Of a stretch of 64,000 nucleotides of DNA, positions 1 through 13,500 are shown piece by piece. This stretch comes from Motacilla alba alba. Its lineage: Eukaryota > Chordata > Aves > Passeriformes > Motacillidae. Numbering within the stretch: position 1 is the stretch's first letter; the number at the start of each line of letters is the position of its first letter. The translations under genes and the position numbers were made by a program. The notes under the pieces were generated by a model, which was not told the DNA's origin, made no database searches, and saw nothing but the letters and a program-made list of their open reading frames with translations. The stretch is from the NCBI RefSeq assembly GCF_015832195.1, contig NC_052031.1, positions 6,449,850 through 6,513,849 of the forward strand, read 5' to 3'.

Positions 1-1548
1 AAACATTTGAGTCTTGAGTTAGGGAATAATTTTGATTATAAGAGTGGGCTTTTTTGGCTGCTGGAAAAGAATGTTGTTGGAATGAAGAGGATTGCAGGTA
101 CCCCAATCCAAGATATGGAGTCTGAGAGGTAATACCGATCCTTGTGTGCAGGCACTGTAAAACTCCACGTGTTGGACTTCAGCTGCCTGTGCAGACAGAG
201 TTTATTATTGGCTTTGTGTGTGGGGGGGATATTTTCTTCAGCGTGATAGGCATATACTCTAGTAAGGGGGGAGTTCTGACTCCAGCAAAACTGTGAGCTC
301 TCATGGGTTTGTTTCTGGTGCCTTGACAGATCTTAAATTGCGGGGAATCTAAACTGTAGCTGAAGGATGATATCTGTTTACACAGGCTTACAGATATATA
401 TATGATGTGTTTGATCACTGTGCTTTTGGAAAGCCTGCCTGTATTGCCCTACTTTTCTCTGTGTTGTGGATATTAAAGTCTAAACTAAAATGTGTGAAAT
501 TTATTTCTGCTGGCAGCATCCAGAATGAACTCTTACAATAGCTCTTCTCTTCAAACCAAAGGCTAGGAAGCCATGTCTTACAAATACAATGTTTATGTGA
601 GACTTTTGGGTTGCTGAATGAAGTTCACTGCCAAAAGGAGATGCTATAAATATTGTATTTAGGCCTATTGCTCAGCAGTGACCCTTAACACAGTTCTGTG
701 CTTCCAAGTAGTTTGTTGCCAATAAGGTCAGGGAGTAGAATTAGAAGAAAAACACATGTTCTTCTGTGAATACCTTTTGAAAGTTACAGAATCTATTGCA
801 AGGTTTACTGTAAAATGACAGAAAGGTACGTGGAAGTTGACTTGGCTTATAACTGCCTCCATTCTTGCTAGCTCCTGAAAGGAGACCGACAGAGTCAACT
901 CCTCACAAGGGCCAAAACCTTGACATCTGCTTGGAGTTGTGGAAATAGTTTTGTTTATTCCCACTCTCAAGGGATTTAAAAGAGCATTTCTTAAGGCTCT
1001 TAATTTAGAAAATACCATGCCATGGAATCAGGAGTGCCGAGCAGCAGTGCTGTTTTGCATCCTTTATTCATGGAAATCAACTGCTGTGAGGCATGATGAT
1101 GTGTCTCTGTTGTGTGGTTTGGGAAGTTAAACATTAAAAGTACTTGGCAAAACATGCTGCAGTGAAACTGGATTAGATTGCTCAAGTTTATTGGGTTTTT
1201 TGAGAATTCAGTTATGCCAACATAACAATACAAGGAGGAAAGAGCAGCACTGTTGATTCAAACAGAAATAAATCAACAGTGAATAAACACTGATGTTTTG
1301 GACACATCCCTTTCCGGATTTAAGTGCTTCCAAATTACACTAGAATAAAAGAGGTGATTATTCTGTTTTTTCCCCATAATAATTGTCAAAAGGAGAGTTA
1401 TTGTTATGTATTGCATTTACTTGCTTTGTACATGTTGGAAATAATTTAACAGTAGTTCTTATGTTTCACAGTTTGGGGTTATTTTTCTCACTATGGCTAA
1501 AATCTTACATGTAAAGCAGATTTTGAAGTCTGTGCTTTACTTTTCCAG
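1..1548 (+). other. CDC123: CDC123 intron, 3' portion
   Basis: This is the downstream part of the intron before the first visible exon. It ends in a pyrimidine-rich acceptor (TTTTCCAG). The preceding CDC123 coding exon is not recognisable here, so it lies upstream of position 1. No RNA gene and no clear interspersed repeat were seen, and the short open frames are chance. Confidence 0.85.
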
Positions 1549-1597
1549 ATTTATTCACTGTACTGATGATTCCCCTGATCCTTCCTTGAACTATGAG
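1549..1597 (+). CDS. CDC123: CDC123 coding exon (FIHCTDDSPDP segment)
   Basis: The 49-bp exon lies between the acceptor TTTTCCAG and the donor GAG|GTAGGA. Its first base completes a codon started in the upstream exon, expected to be Pro. The next 16 codons read FIHCTDDSPDPSLNYE, about residues 148-163. The human counterpart has C-I-E where this has S-L-N, an ordinary species difference. The exon ends in phase 0. Confidence 0.96.
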
Positions 1598-4500
1598 GTA
1601 GGACTCCTTGCATGATCTCTAAGTAATTTAAAAGAATTGCTCACAGGCTGGGTGACATTTGTGACTGGGTTTCTGTCCATTAAATGTGTTATGTTTGTTT
1701 TATTCATGTTGCTTTCAATATGAAGGGAAGTCTGGTTCAGCACTGCAGGTCATAAGAAGTTCATTTAATTGCAGATCAGGTGGGCTAAAGTTCAGACTTG
1801 AGAAGCTTCTTTGCAATGTGCTCTCATGTCTGTCAGGTTGTGACAGGAAGGACAAGTTCAGTAGCTCAAAGTAATATATTCTTGATGGTAGAGCTGCTTG
1901 TGAACATCACACTGAGGTTACCAAGGGTGAGGCTTGCTGCAGTGGCTGGGGACATCCTGAACTGGTCTGTCACATCTTGTTTCCTATGTTTGTTACCAGA
2001 TCAAAATGTTCAGCTAGAGATGCTTTAAACTGTTAATGTGGAGCTACTGCTCTTGTGGTAACATCTAGTCATCTCTCTAATAATAGTTTTTATGTAAATA
2101 TAACATTTGTCATCATGCTGTGGGCTTAAAGGGCTTTTCAAAAGTGAATGAACCTTGTTTTATTTTAAAGCACTATCAAGTGTGCTTTAAAGATACAGGA
2201 CATCTAAAAGTTGGAACAAAGAGTTTAATGTTAACACCATAGTTAGGAATGTCATCTCTGGTTACTGAAGCTGCCTGCTGCAGTTTAAAGGGTTTGGGAG
2301 TTTCCAGCATCCACTAGCAGTAACTGGGGCCTTCAAAAACATCAATCCTTCAGAATATTTCAGCTTAGGAAATGCAGAAACTTGAGAAAGTGCCAGAAAG
2401 ATGCTTTAATTCCCAGGCAGTCTGTCCTATTGACTATAATAGTTTGCTTTCTATTCCTGTCCTGTGTCCTTATTTTAACTGGTTTGTGCCTTCAAAGGCG
2501 TCACAGAATTCTGCTTGGGTGTGTACCAGAATAGAGGTTGATTTGGATAAATTTAATCCTGCTCATCAGCTCCTTTGACTAGAGAGCAACTTTCTGCCAA
2601 TTCCATGACAGATTTGTTCTGTTGTACAGCAGGGTTTTTATTTTCCATGCTTTATCATTAATGTAACTTAGAAGTTGTTTCATAAATGAGTTCACAGTTA
2701 TAAATACTGTACAAAGTGGAAGAGCATAAAATTAAGGTGGGCAGGGACTTCAGGAGGTGCTTAGTGCGTCTTCATGCTCAAAGGTGGGTAAGGAATGTGA
2801 TCATATTGTCCCACTTGGTATTTTATAAAATCTGTCTTGAAAACCTCAGTGAGTAGAGGCTGCCCAGCCTCTGTGAGGGAGTTCCTCCAGTGCTTGACTG
2901 TCCTCATGGTTTCTTATGTCCAATCTGAACCTCTCTGCTTTAAGCTAGCTTAGACTATGTGGTCTTTAGAGATGCCATCCAACTGAAAGCCTTCTGTGTT
3001 TCTCTGAAATTGATGTTAAATCTAATTGTTTTGAAATATTTGCAAAGATGACTATGTGACCTGCAGATTTAAGATTGTTTTGTTTTCTAGTATCAGTGGT
3101 CATCTTATCATTACAGCAAAACTGTAGCTCTAAAAGGCAGACCTGTTGACAAAAGGATGCTGTTACTTTTCTGAAACAATGCTTTGTCATTTGTTTTTCC
3201 TCCACAGCTTGTTCTTCGCAAATGGTGTGAACTAATCCCTGGTGCAGAATTCAGATGCTTTGTCAAGGAAAACAAGCTTTTAGGTAAGGAATTTCCTAAA
3301 AACAAAATTATTGGATGAAGTTTTGAGGAGTTTCTCTGATTCCTCGAATGAGAGCTAAGTCTGAAGAAAGCTCTTTCTTTTCACACTTCATTTCTGAAAT
3401 TAATGGTTTATTCTTTCTGTAATTTAAAATGTGGTTTACCACATCTCACTTTCCACTGTATTTGAAAGACTGACAGCTCAGCATGCTTGCCATTACATGG
3501 GGAATATTCTTAATTTAATTGTTAATTCAGAAACTTCACCCAAAGGCAGAGTCTTTTTATATTCAGGAGCAAATTGCATTGTCTCCAGCTTGCAGAATGA
3601 ATACAGAGGCAGTTGTGTGTTGTGCTGTAAATACATGACCCCATGTGGATGTTATATGCAGAAAGTTGGGGAGGTCAGAACATCTCCACAGGTGTAGGAG
3701 GTGTCTTGGGTTCATATTAAATTCAGTGTAGCTTAGTTAGAGCCTGTTAGTCCAGTGCAGAATCCTAAATGTAAAACATTTCAAGTGGCACTGAAGAGCC
3801 AGGGTATCCATCCACAGCATGCTCAGAGCTGGTGGGTGCATTGGGAGATCTCTGGCAGCTGGAGAACAGGCAGATTGTGCTAGAGCATGTGTTGTAGGCA
3901 GCTGAGTAGGGTAAATTTAGGGTAATTTAGGGTAAATTTAGCTCAGTTTTACTCCTTTGGTTGTGTTGACTATTCTCTGTTGACTATAGCAGGAAATGAA
4001 ATACTCAGTGCACATACAGGTGCTTGAATTGAGGGTTTAATTTCAGGCTAATTACTACTCTGAAGTTTGGTTTTGGTGTGGTCTACCATGAAATCTTTAG
4101 AGATTAGCAGAAACTCAAATAGCACAGGATTAGTGCACATTTGTTCTGAATAAGCTTGAATCATTCTGCCTAAACTCTTCTAACAAGGAAGTGTTATAGC
4201 AGTGATGGAGCAAATATAGGAAAGAAGGTGATTTTTTTTTTTTTTTTTACTTTAAGATAAAACTAGTTTTGCTCACTTTGCCTCTCTCATGCCTACATAT
4301 TCACAAGCACCAAGCTCCATATCCACAAGTGGTCTCTCCAGGGTTCCTTGTGGTGATATGGAAGGCCAGAGGTATTTATTGGCTTTGCAGTTCTCACTGT
4401 TCCTCCTGTCTTAGCATGGTGAGTGTGGGCTTGTTTTGGCTGTGCCTTTTTGTACCTGTTGGGAGCTGTCAGCAATTTGTTGCTCCATCCAGTCCCATCT

Positions 4501-7500
4501 CTGTGAACCTTTAGGAGCACACTCCCTGTTCTTCATTTCCTGATTTGGGTTTCCTGTAGAGCTGCATGCAGATATTTGAGCTGTGCTAATACAGGTGCTG
4601 TCAACACACACCGTTCTCCTAAGCCCTTTTATTTGGCTGTTTCTTCTGGTGTTCCTATGGTCATCTTCCCATTTTCTCTCCATTTATGGCACTTGCAAGT
4701 GTATTATAGCTCTCTGTAACAGAGTTTGTCTTCCTAATAGCAGAGATTTCCCATTTAGTCTGTATTGCTTAATGAGTCCTGACAGAGCTTTTTGAAGGGA
4801 GGAGAGCTGAATCCTATCCTGCCTTGTGATACTGGAACACCGTAACTGCCAGAGATACAAAGCATTTGTACACTGGCTAATTAAGCACTCTGTGCATTTC
4901 ATGGCCAGGTTTTGGAACCTAGTATATCTGCCAGTATGGGATTTTTTTTTTAGCTAGCACTCCAGCTGCATTTCTGAAGATAGTTCCAAGATTTTTCACA
5001 ATATGTTCCCATGCTGTTAAAATTAATAAGCCTGTCAGTCAACCTAAGGAATGATACTTGCAGTATAGTGAATGATTTTCCAGTTACACATCTGCATCCC
5101 CTTAGATTCCATCATCTTTTGGTTTTTGTTTTCTAGACTCAAGTTAAGCTTTAAATATTCAAAGTTCCACTGACATCACAAATTTTTTACATGACCTTCC
5201 TTTTAAAAAGCACATACTTGGTGGTGGTCAGCATTGTCTTACAGTAAAACTCTGTGGTTTGTATAGGGTTAAAACAGCAAACTGAGGTCACTGACACATC
5301 TTCCTTGGGGAATTCTGTCTCTTTTTGTATGTAAATAGCCTGAATTACTCATTCTGCAGTGATGGGGCAGGTCTTGGATTTGACATTTGTCAAGCAGGGT
5401 ATTGCAATGTTTTATGTTGACACATATCCTGTATGAGAACTCTTGTCACTCAAGATGCATGCAAGTGTATAATCCTGTTGATGTCATTTTAAACCAGTGT
5501 CTTGTAGACAAATGTATGAAATTAAGAACTTGTAGGAGGGGTGGTTTGTCTACATAGGCAAGAAAACCCTTGAGGGAGCAAATGGGAACACTAAGGTGCT
5601 GGCCTGCGTGCCATCCCACTGATTTGGGGATTTAGGGATTCACCTGTAGTGGCTTATCAGAGGTACATTTTATTCCACACTTAAAAAATCAGTTAAATGA
5701 GAGTCTGTGGTATCCAAGGATGATTTTTGCTAATGTGCAAGCTTAGCCTCCAACCCTGGCATTTCATGGTTCCAAATTGTGGTCTCTACATGTCATGTGC
5801 ACAACAAGGTTTTTGACCAGAGTAGCTAAAGGGAAAAAAACTGAAAGGAAAAGATGGGAGCTGGAAACTTAAACACAGGCAAAATTTCCTCCTGAAATTC
5901 ACTTTAAGATTGTCAAAGTATGTACATATAAAATGAGGTTCACAGAATTCTGGACAGAGCTGTTCAAGGGAGAGATTCCTAATGGAAGTACTTTAAGTAC
6001 AGCAGAATAAAGCCAAACAGTTAAGTCACTAATAATGGTAGAAACTTGGGAAATCTTCTGTGTCTGATAACTGCTTTTTTTTTTTTTCTGGTTGGATTTT
6101 TGGCATGCCTAGAGCTCTTTATCATTATAATTACCTGAAATTATTGACAGGTATATCACAGAGGGACTACACCCAGTACTACGATCATATCTCTAAGCAG
6201 CATGAGGAGATCTGTAGATCCATACAGGAGTTTTTCAAGAAACACATACAATATAAATTCTTGGATGAAGACTGTAAGTATCTTGAGGGTATCTGTGGGT
6301 ATGCCTCTCTCTCTTCATTGCTCTTGCTTTCACAGGGCTTGGTTCTCTTTAGCTTGGGAGAGTCTGAAAGCTCTTATGGCTACAGCATGTTGAGCAGCAA
6401 ACGTTTGGAATTTCATTGGCAACAAAAAACTCTGAAGGAATAGGCTGGAGCTCTCCAAGAAAACACAAGAAATGAGTGAAAGATCCCTTCAAAAGGCATA
6501 ATTACTTCTTAAAAAGCTTTTCCCCCTTATACTTGAAAATAATGTTTATGCCAGAAAAGCAGGGAGATCCTTGAAAAAAGGCACTCAGTAGTGAGAAGAA
6601 TACTTGTTTATAAAAGTGTTGTCAGATGTTTGCTGCTAAATTATTGATGTATTCCTTGAATAAAGGATTTTTAAGTTTCTTTTCAAGAAGTTTTAATTAT
6701 TTCTTGTAGAATATCAATGCACACCAGGTTAGGTTCCAAAACCTTTGAATAAAGGCCACAGTGTTTGTTACACCTAATCAGTCCAAGTAAATCGTGTTGT
6801 TCTCAAAATGTAAAGTCCTTTGCAAATTTGATTTGAAATAGTTTTCTAACGTGGTTTAATGATAATTGAATGGTGCTACATCGTGATGGGTGATCAATAG
6901 TGGTGAAAAACATGATGAAGAAATTTAAATTAGGTCTGGCATGGACCAAACCTCAGCTTAAGAAAAGATCATAAACATAAGAATTTTTTGGCAGTTTTAC
7001 TGTCATGTCTAATGCTTTGAAAAGTCAGCCTTTAGGTGGGTTTTCAACATCATTAATTCTTTTATTGAGATGCCAGAGCTGTCAAATAGATCTGTCCTCT
7101 CTAACTGTTTGAAGAAGGTACCTTCAAGTGCCAGTCTCTGTTGTATTAAAATTCTTAATAATTTGACTCTGCAAAGCTGCTCTGTTTCAGTCCAGAGAAG
7201 TTCTCATGGACTGCTGCTTGGAGAAGACCAGTAGAATAGTACATTAATTTAATATGTCCATTACATTTGAAGTAAGATCAGTCATATAGATCTGGCATTC
7301 TGATTACTGCCTTTTAATTTTCCTCTGTGTTTCAGTGTAATTTTAGCTGGTGTGTAATCGACTGATAGATAAGAATTCAAAGCACTATTTTTGGAAATTG
7401 ATGCTTAGATTTAGGCTCTGAAATGGCTGTCTGGTGAACTGAAAGGTCTGAAATGTCATCTTATGTAAAGGGTGCCATTTGAGTTGCCTTGAGGGAAAAG

Positions 7501-10500
7501 GAGGTTTCAGGGCAAACTTCTGGGATGCAGGTTTGTTAACCTTTTATTCTTAGGCACTAAATGCTGGTCCATCTGCAGAGAAATGCCATGCAGAGAATGT
7601 TTTCTGTGGTTTTGTGGGTGTATTTTTTTAAAATCACATTGAATTTATCCCCCATCATCTCCCTTGATCCACTGCCCAGTAGCATATGTGTTGTTAACAA
7701 TAAAAATCTGGGTTTGCTTGTTTGTTTGCTTTTAAAAGGAAAGGTATTACAGCTTTTTTTCCTGACTTCTTGTTTCATTGGGGATTTTGATGCTATTTGC
7801 TCTGCTTTTTCCAGTTGGTCTGGTAGCATCTCCAGATGGAAGAGTTGAGTCAGAGCAGCTGAAGCATTGCAGAGTCAGAGCAGTAGGATAACAGATGGGT
7901 GAATGCTTTATAAATACTTCTAAATTATGTTAGAACCTTCTAAATATCTTTGATGAGAGCCCAGTAAGAGCAGTGCTCTGGGGGTGTCGATAGTGCAGAG
8001 CTGGGCTTTGGCTTTCCCTCTATTTAGAGCAGTTTCTGGTGAAGTTTGACTACAGTCTCACTGGCACAGGACACTCCTGCTCTGAGAGTGGGAATAATTC
8101 AGGTTTTCTTCTTGTTCAGTGTTTATGACTGTCCTGAACCAGTCACCAGAGTGTACTCAGTCTGAATTCCAGCTGTGTGAATCCCAATAAATGCCACTAG
8201 CCTCAATGATTGCCCTGGGCTTGCTTTAGGCTGACAGACCTCACTGTAGAAACCCTCAGATGCAAGGGATATCTTTTGGCTATGACTAAGGAGAGGATGT
8301 GGTGCAGGCACTAAGTTCAGTTGAACAGCTGGAGGAGAAATCCTGGGGTTCCTGTACCCCCTCTTTGCATCGGTGACTGGCTTAGTCACTGAGGGCTCCT
8401 CTTCCTGGGAACGGAGCACTTAATCCTGGAGTGCTTTTGGCATTGGCACAGCCCAGCTTGTGCAAAAGCTGTGAGGATTTTTAGGCTGCATGGTAAAAAC
8501 CAGCTACGTGACTGGCTTTGGCTTTGTGGGGCTGTGGTTTGCCCTTAGCCCAGCCAACTTCACATGAAATGTCAGATTAAGCTTTACATGCATGGACGTG
8601 ATCAGTCAACATCCCTGTTCCTGACAGGCAGCTTCCTGAGACTCAAGTGTTCTGCAGTCACATCCTGAGTTTAGTTTATCCACATATATTGGGAAATCTC
8701 TTAGCTGAAATATTCCCTTATTAGTGAAGGAAGTAACAATACACCCCTTGTCTGAGGCTTTTCTAAATCTTTTTTTTTTTCTTTTTCCTTTCTTCCTGCT
8801 AAACTGGTACAACTTTTGCATGTAGCCATGCCTGAGTTGATTTCCCTAGCTCAATAGAAAGACAGCTCAAAGGTTTGTTTAACCATACAGAGCAGGAGCT
8901 GATGGAAAGCTGCATCTACAGAGTCATGTTTAATTAAGCCAAGGGGAGGAACAACAGTGAGCCAGGCAAGGCAGCTTTGAGTCAGTCACTGAGTGCCAAG
9001 GGGGTTGTTTGAAGGATTTGTTTATATTAATTAGGTGTGCTGTGTCTGCTCTGGGTGACATCAAACATGGCCATTTCACTGCCACCGACCCCTTTGTTCC
9101 TCCAACCTGTTTGTCTTGTTAGCTGCTGAAATCCTAATTTCAGCAGGAGCAGGAACCTTCTCTTATTAAATGTTTGTGCAATGTCCAACACAATGAAGTC
9201 TTGATCCTGCCCTGAAACGTCTCTGTTCTGCTGTAAACGAAACAGCAGTAATGTCAAAGATAAGCTCTCTGGGCTAAGAGTTTATCAAATATTCTTCATG
9301 GGAGAAAAATCAACAGAAGAAATCTGCATTAAATGGAAAAACCCAGCAGCTGATTTCCCAGTGCATTGACAATAGTTCTTGAAATGTTTCAGCTCTAATA
9401 TATACCACATTATATACTCAAATGTTTCAGCTTGAAGTATACCCAGTTCTGGCTTGCAGTTCATTAGACATATTGACTTTGCAGATTCTGCTGTGTACCC
9501 AAGTATCTATTCAGATTTAGACATCTTCTGTGATATTATATATCTTTTGCAATTAACATTTTTTTTCTCCTTTTCAGTTGTTTTTGATGTGTACAGAGAC
9601 AGCAGGGTAAGTGAACAATAGGTTCTATATAATTATTTATTGTGTGAAAACTTGAAATGATACAAAGATCAAGCAAGTAATAGCTTTGTCTTCCTAGAAG
9701 TGGTCCTGGAAAAAAAACAACCAACCAAACAAAAAAAATATCACTGAAGTAAAAACCCCAACCAAACAAAAAAGCACCAAGCAAAAAGTACTTGATGTTA
9801 TTCTGTTCCACAGGTCTTTTTCTATGATAAATGCTGTCTACAGTAGGAGAATAATAGGATTAGGGGTGTAAAAATGTCTGTGTCAGTGATGTAATTATTT
9901 AGTTAATATCTTCCAGAGAAGTTGTCTGTTCTAAAGCACAGAACTTAGGCTTTGACTGCAATTTTCTCAGTTCTGTGAATCTACAAGAGGCAACTCAGTT
10001 TTTGTTATGACGTGAGAGTCCTTGCTGCAGTAATTTAGAGTAGAATAGACTGTTTCAGTTGGAGAGACCTACAATGGTCATCAAGTCCTATTGCTTGAGC
10101 AATTCAGGCTGACTGAAAATCAAAGCATGTGGTTATGGGTGGTGTTGCCAGGCACATGGTGGGATTTGTGGGGCCGTCCTGTGCAGGGCCAGGAGCTGGA
10201 CTCAGTGGCCTTGTGAGTCCCTTCCAACTCAGGATATTCTGTGACTCTTTCATTAAGGGCATGGTCCAAATAGCTTTCAAACACACAAACGGGTTTGGGG
10301 CATTTTTTTTTTTAACAGTATTTCCATAGGCTTTATTTCTTTTTCCCTCTGTTTGTTTTTTCACTACAGCACTTGAATTCATCAAAATTATCCTTAATAT
10401 TTCTTCAGATTATCCTTCTGAGATTGGAAAGTGGTTCATATCTGGAAGTCTGGGACAGGAAGGGGTAATTGTCCAAAGAGGGTGTGAATGTGGTGTGCCC

Positions 10501-13500
10501 AGTTTGTGACAGATGGAAGCCAGTTTTTTCTTTTGAAGCTGCTCCAATTGTGCTTCTGAGAGTTGGGCACATCAGAACCCTCAACATCCAGATAGTGATG
10601 GAGCTGGGGAGAAGCATCCCACCTCAGCTATTTGAAAGACATGTAGGTGTAGTGCTTAGAGGTGTTGATTAGGGGTGAACACAGAGATGCTGGACTAAGG
10701 GTTGCACTTGATGATCTTAAAGGACTTTTCCAACCTAAATAATTCTAAGAAGGTGCCAGTATCAGAGTTAGTAACCCTGACTTCTCCTAGTGTGACTGAG
10801 AAGAAATATTTGGTCAGATGAATTGTGCTGGAAGGGCCTGATTGGAAAAAGTCTTTATTAGAGTTGAGTGTATTGGAAGTAAGTCCTGATTCTCATTTTG
10901 AATGTTGCTGAACTGTTTTGTAATTGTGTAACAGTAAATCATGCCATAGTTTACAAAACAGGAGCGTGTCTCATGTGGAAAACAACAACTGTACCATTTC
11001 TCAGCCCAGCTTTTAATGCAGGTACCTAAAATGAGGCTGTGGGCTAGAGCAGCTGTGCTGTAATTGAAATTACCTGCCCAGGCTCAGATCGACAGACGTG
11101 AGGATGCTGCCAGGGAAAATGAGGAGCAGCACTTGAGCATTGAACCAGATTCTGCCGTTGGGTGCTCTGCCTCATAGCTGAGGCATGAAGAGAAATTATT
11201 TAAGTAAAAGGTTTCAGCCTGTGGTATCTCAAATGAGCAGTGTTTCTTCATCTGTCAAGATAAAATATATCTGTTTGTAGATTTCTCTCGGTGCCTTCTA
11301 CCCTCAGGTCTTGTAAACTGCCTGCTAGCCCTTTGTGTGTCAGATGCTTCTCCTTTCACACGGTACTATTGTGGTTTGCAACTCTGTTATTCATCGCTCC
11401 CTTGGCGGGTGAGTTACAGACAGCAAAAGAATATTGTGAGCATGATTAATTTCCAGAGCCCGTGCTCCTCATCAGGCTGGTTGCACAGCAACCTCACCTA
11501 CAGAAGGAGAGAAATGTTCACTGTCTGCTTGTTTTAAATCCTTTCAACTCTAAATATTCAGCTTGGAGAAGCAAGTTGTTGTTACTGTTGTAAATGACAG
11601 CAGTCTCCTCCCCGTGCTCACTCCAGTTGCTTTAGGGACTGTCTGGAGTTGGCTCCACAGGTCCTGCTCATTGAATTGGAGGGGAGAGTTCACAAAAGCC
11701 TGAGAGTCGGCTCTGCTGTTGCTCTTTGCTGTCCCCCAGGTGTGAACAACAAACCAAGTTCAAGACAAGTCATTATCTTAGGACAGAGCAATGCAGGGAG
11801 TGGCTCCAGACCCCTGCTGGCTCACAGCTCTTGTTGAGGAGCAGACCAGTGCTTGTGTCTGTGCCTTGTGAGCATTGTCACTGTGCAAGAAGGTGCAGCT
11901 GGAGTTAGGGAGATGTAACAGTGTAAGTTTGCATTTTATCTGTCTCTAACTTCCTTTAAACAACAGGCTTTGTCATGGGCACTTCCTTTCAGTGCCCTGC
12001 TGCTTAATGCCTTGGCAAAAAACCCCCATGAAGCTGACAGGGTGTGGTAAATCTAATGATTCCTTCTTTTAGGATGAGAAGAAAACCCCATGCAGTACAA
12101 GTAGGGGAATGTTTTTTCCCCCTCCACTTACGCACAACTGTTTTTTCCTGGCTTGTGCATTTCTCTGCTCTTGTATGGCAAAGATTACTAATAGCAGTCA
12201 AAAGATAGCAGATAAATAGCCTTACTACTGCTTTTTAGATACACAGTGCAAGTTATCTGAAACTGTATTTAAATGATGACATTGCATGTAAGACTTGAGA
12301 GAGAATTTAATCTTAAGAAAAGGCAGTCTGGTTACTGACCCAGGGTTATATACACTCCTTTTAATGAGCCCTGAAAAGAGATACTGAGTTTGTTTTGCCA
12401 CTTGCCATCAATTTGCAGCTAGCAAAGCTCAGTGCAGGTTTAAGACCATCTCAAGGAAACAGCTGCTGCACTGCTGTCTGCAGGGGTGGAGGAACACTGC
12501 TGGGTGCTCACAAAAAGCCTGTTGCTTTCAGTAGTCTCAAAATCAATCTTCAGTTTTTTTCCAGGGTACATTTATTCTCTAGAGAAATGATCTTAATGTT
12601 CCTGTGAAAGAGCTGAGCTGAATGTATTTGGGGTGAAGAGGAATTTCTCTGAAAGCCTTTCATAGAGAAGTATTAGGTATAAACGTTTCTGATGCAAGGA
12701 AAGATTCTCTGAGCTGCTGAATGAACTTTGCCAGCCATTGCTTCTGTGTGTGATTAAATTGGTTCATTAGCTTGTTCTTCTAGAGTGATAGAATGAATCT
12801 AAGCCCACAGATTCCTCCTCGTGCTGCCTTGGAGCTGACAAGACACCCCCATCAGCAAAAGTAAAAGATTACTTATCATGAGAATTTGTGCCAGCCTTTT
12901 GAGGAGGACCAAGGATGGGAAATGACAGCAGAGCTTGCCCCATTGGCTCTCTGCTCTGGTGGTGCCAATATTAGTGCAGAGGTGTTGCAGCTCAACCATG
13001 CAGATCTGGGCTTGCTCACCCTTCCAGAACAAATAAGATACCACTCAGGTCTGTGTCCCCCAATTTGTAGTTTCTTTTGTAACCGTCTGGTTTCAGCACT
13101 GTTGTTTCTGTGCTTTGGCTTCTTAAAATGTGCTCTGTGAGAGCTGTTCCCCGTGGACCTGCCCTGAGACAGACACCTGTGAAAGCCTGTGTGCAACCAC
13201 ACGCTCCCTGCTGGGCTGCTGGCCCAGCTCCAGCTTGCAAGTCGTAACCACTGGTTTCATCTCTGCTGGGACTCCCCACACCTGCACCAGGAGCTCGCTG
13301 GGGATGGTAACAGAGGCAGCAGAACATTTCTGCTCGCAGGTTTCCATCACTTGCAGTCCCACAGTGTGTCAGATAGCTCAGGTGGCGTGCCTGGGGGAGG
13401 CAGTCTCCATGTTACTCTCCTCAAAAGCATCTTCGTGTTAGAAACCAGATGGCTGTAGTGTAAATAATTGAATGTATTTGCTGTTTGAATCAAGATAGGC

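Larger units (their letters stand above)
3284..6150 (+). other. CDC123: CDC123 intron (2,867 bp)
   Basis: This phase-1 intron contains a small tandem repeat at 3909-3940 and a 17-T run at 4232-4248. Its acceptor (ATTATTGACAG) has a poor pyrimidine tract. A stronger T tract lies about 65 bp further upstream, followed by an unused AG at 6111-6112. No gene or clear transposon was seen. Confidence 0.92.

Noticed and set aside
3909..3940. Interstitial telomere repeat (TTAGGG-like)
   Set aside because: The period is about 11 bp and AT-rich. It is not a 6-bp TTAGGG array.
6060..6443. 127-codon open frame as a separate gene
   Set aside because: It is the CDC123 exon 6151-6273 with intron bases on both sides.
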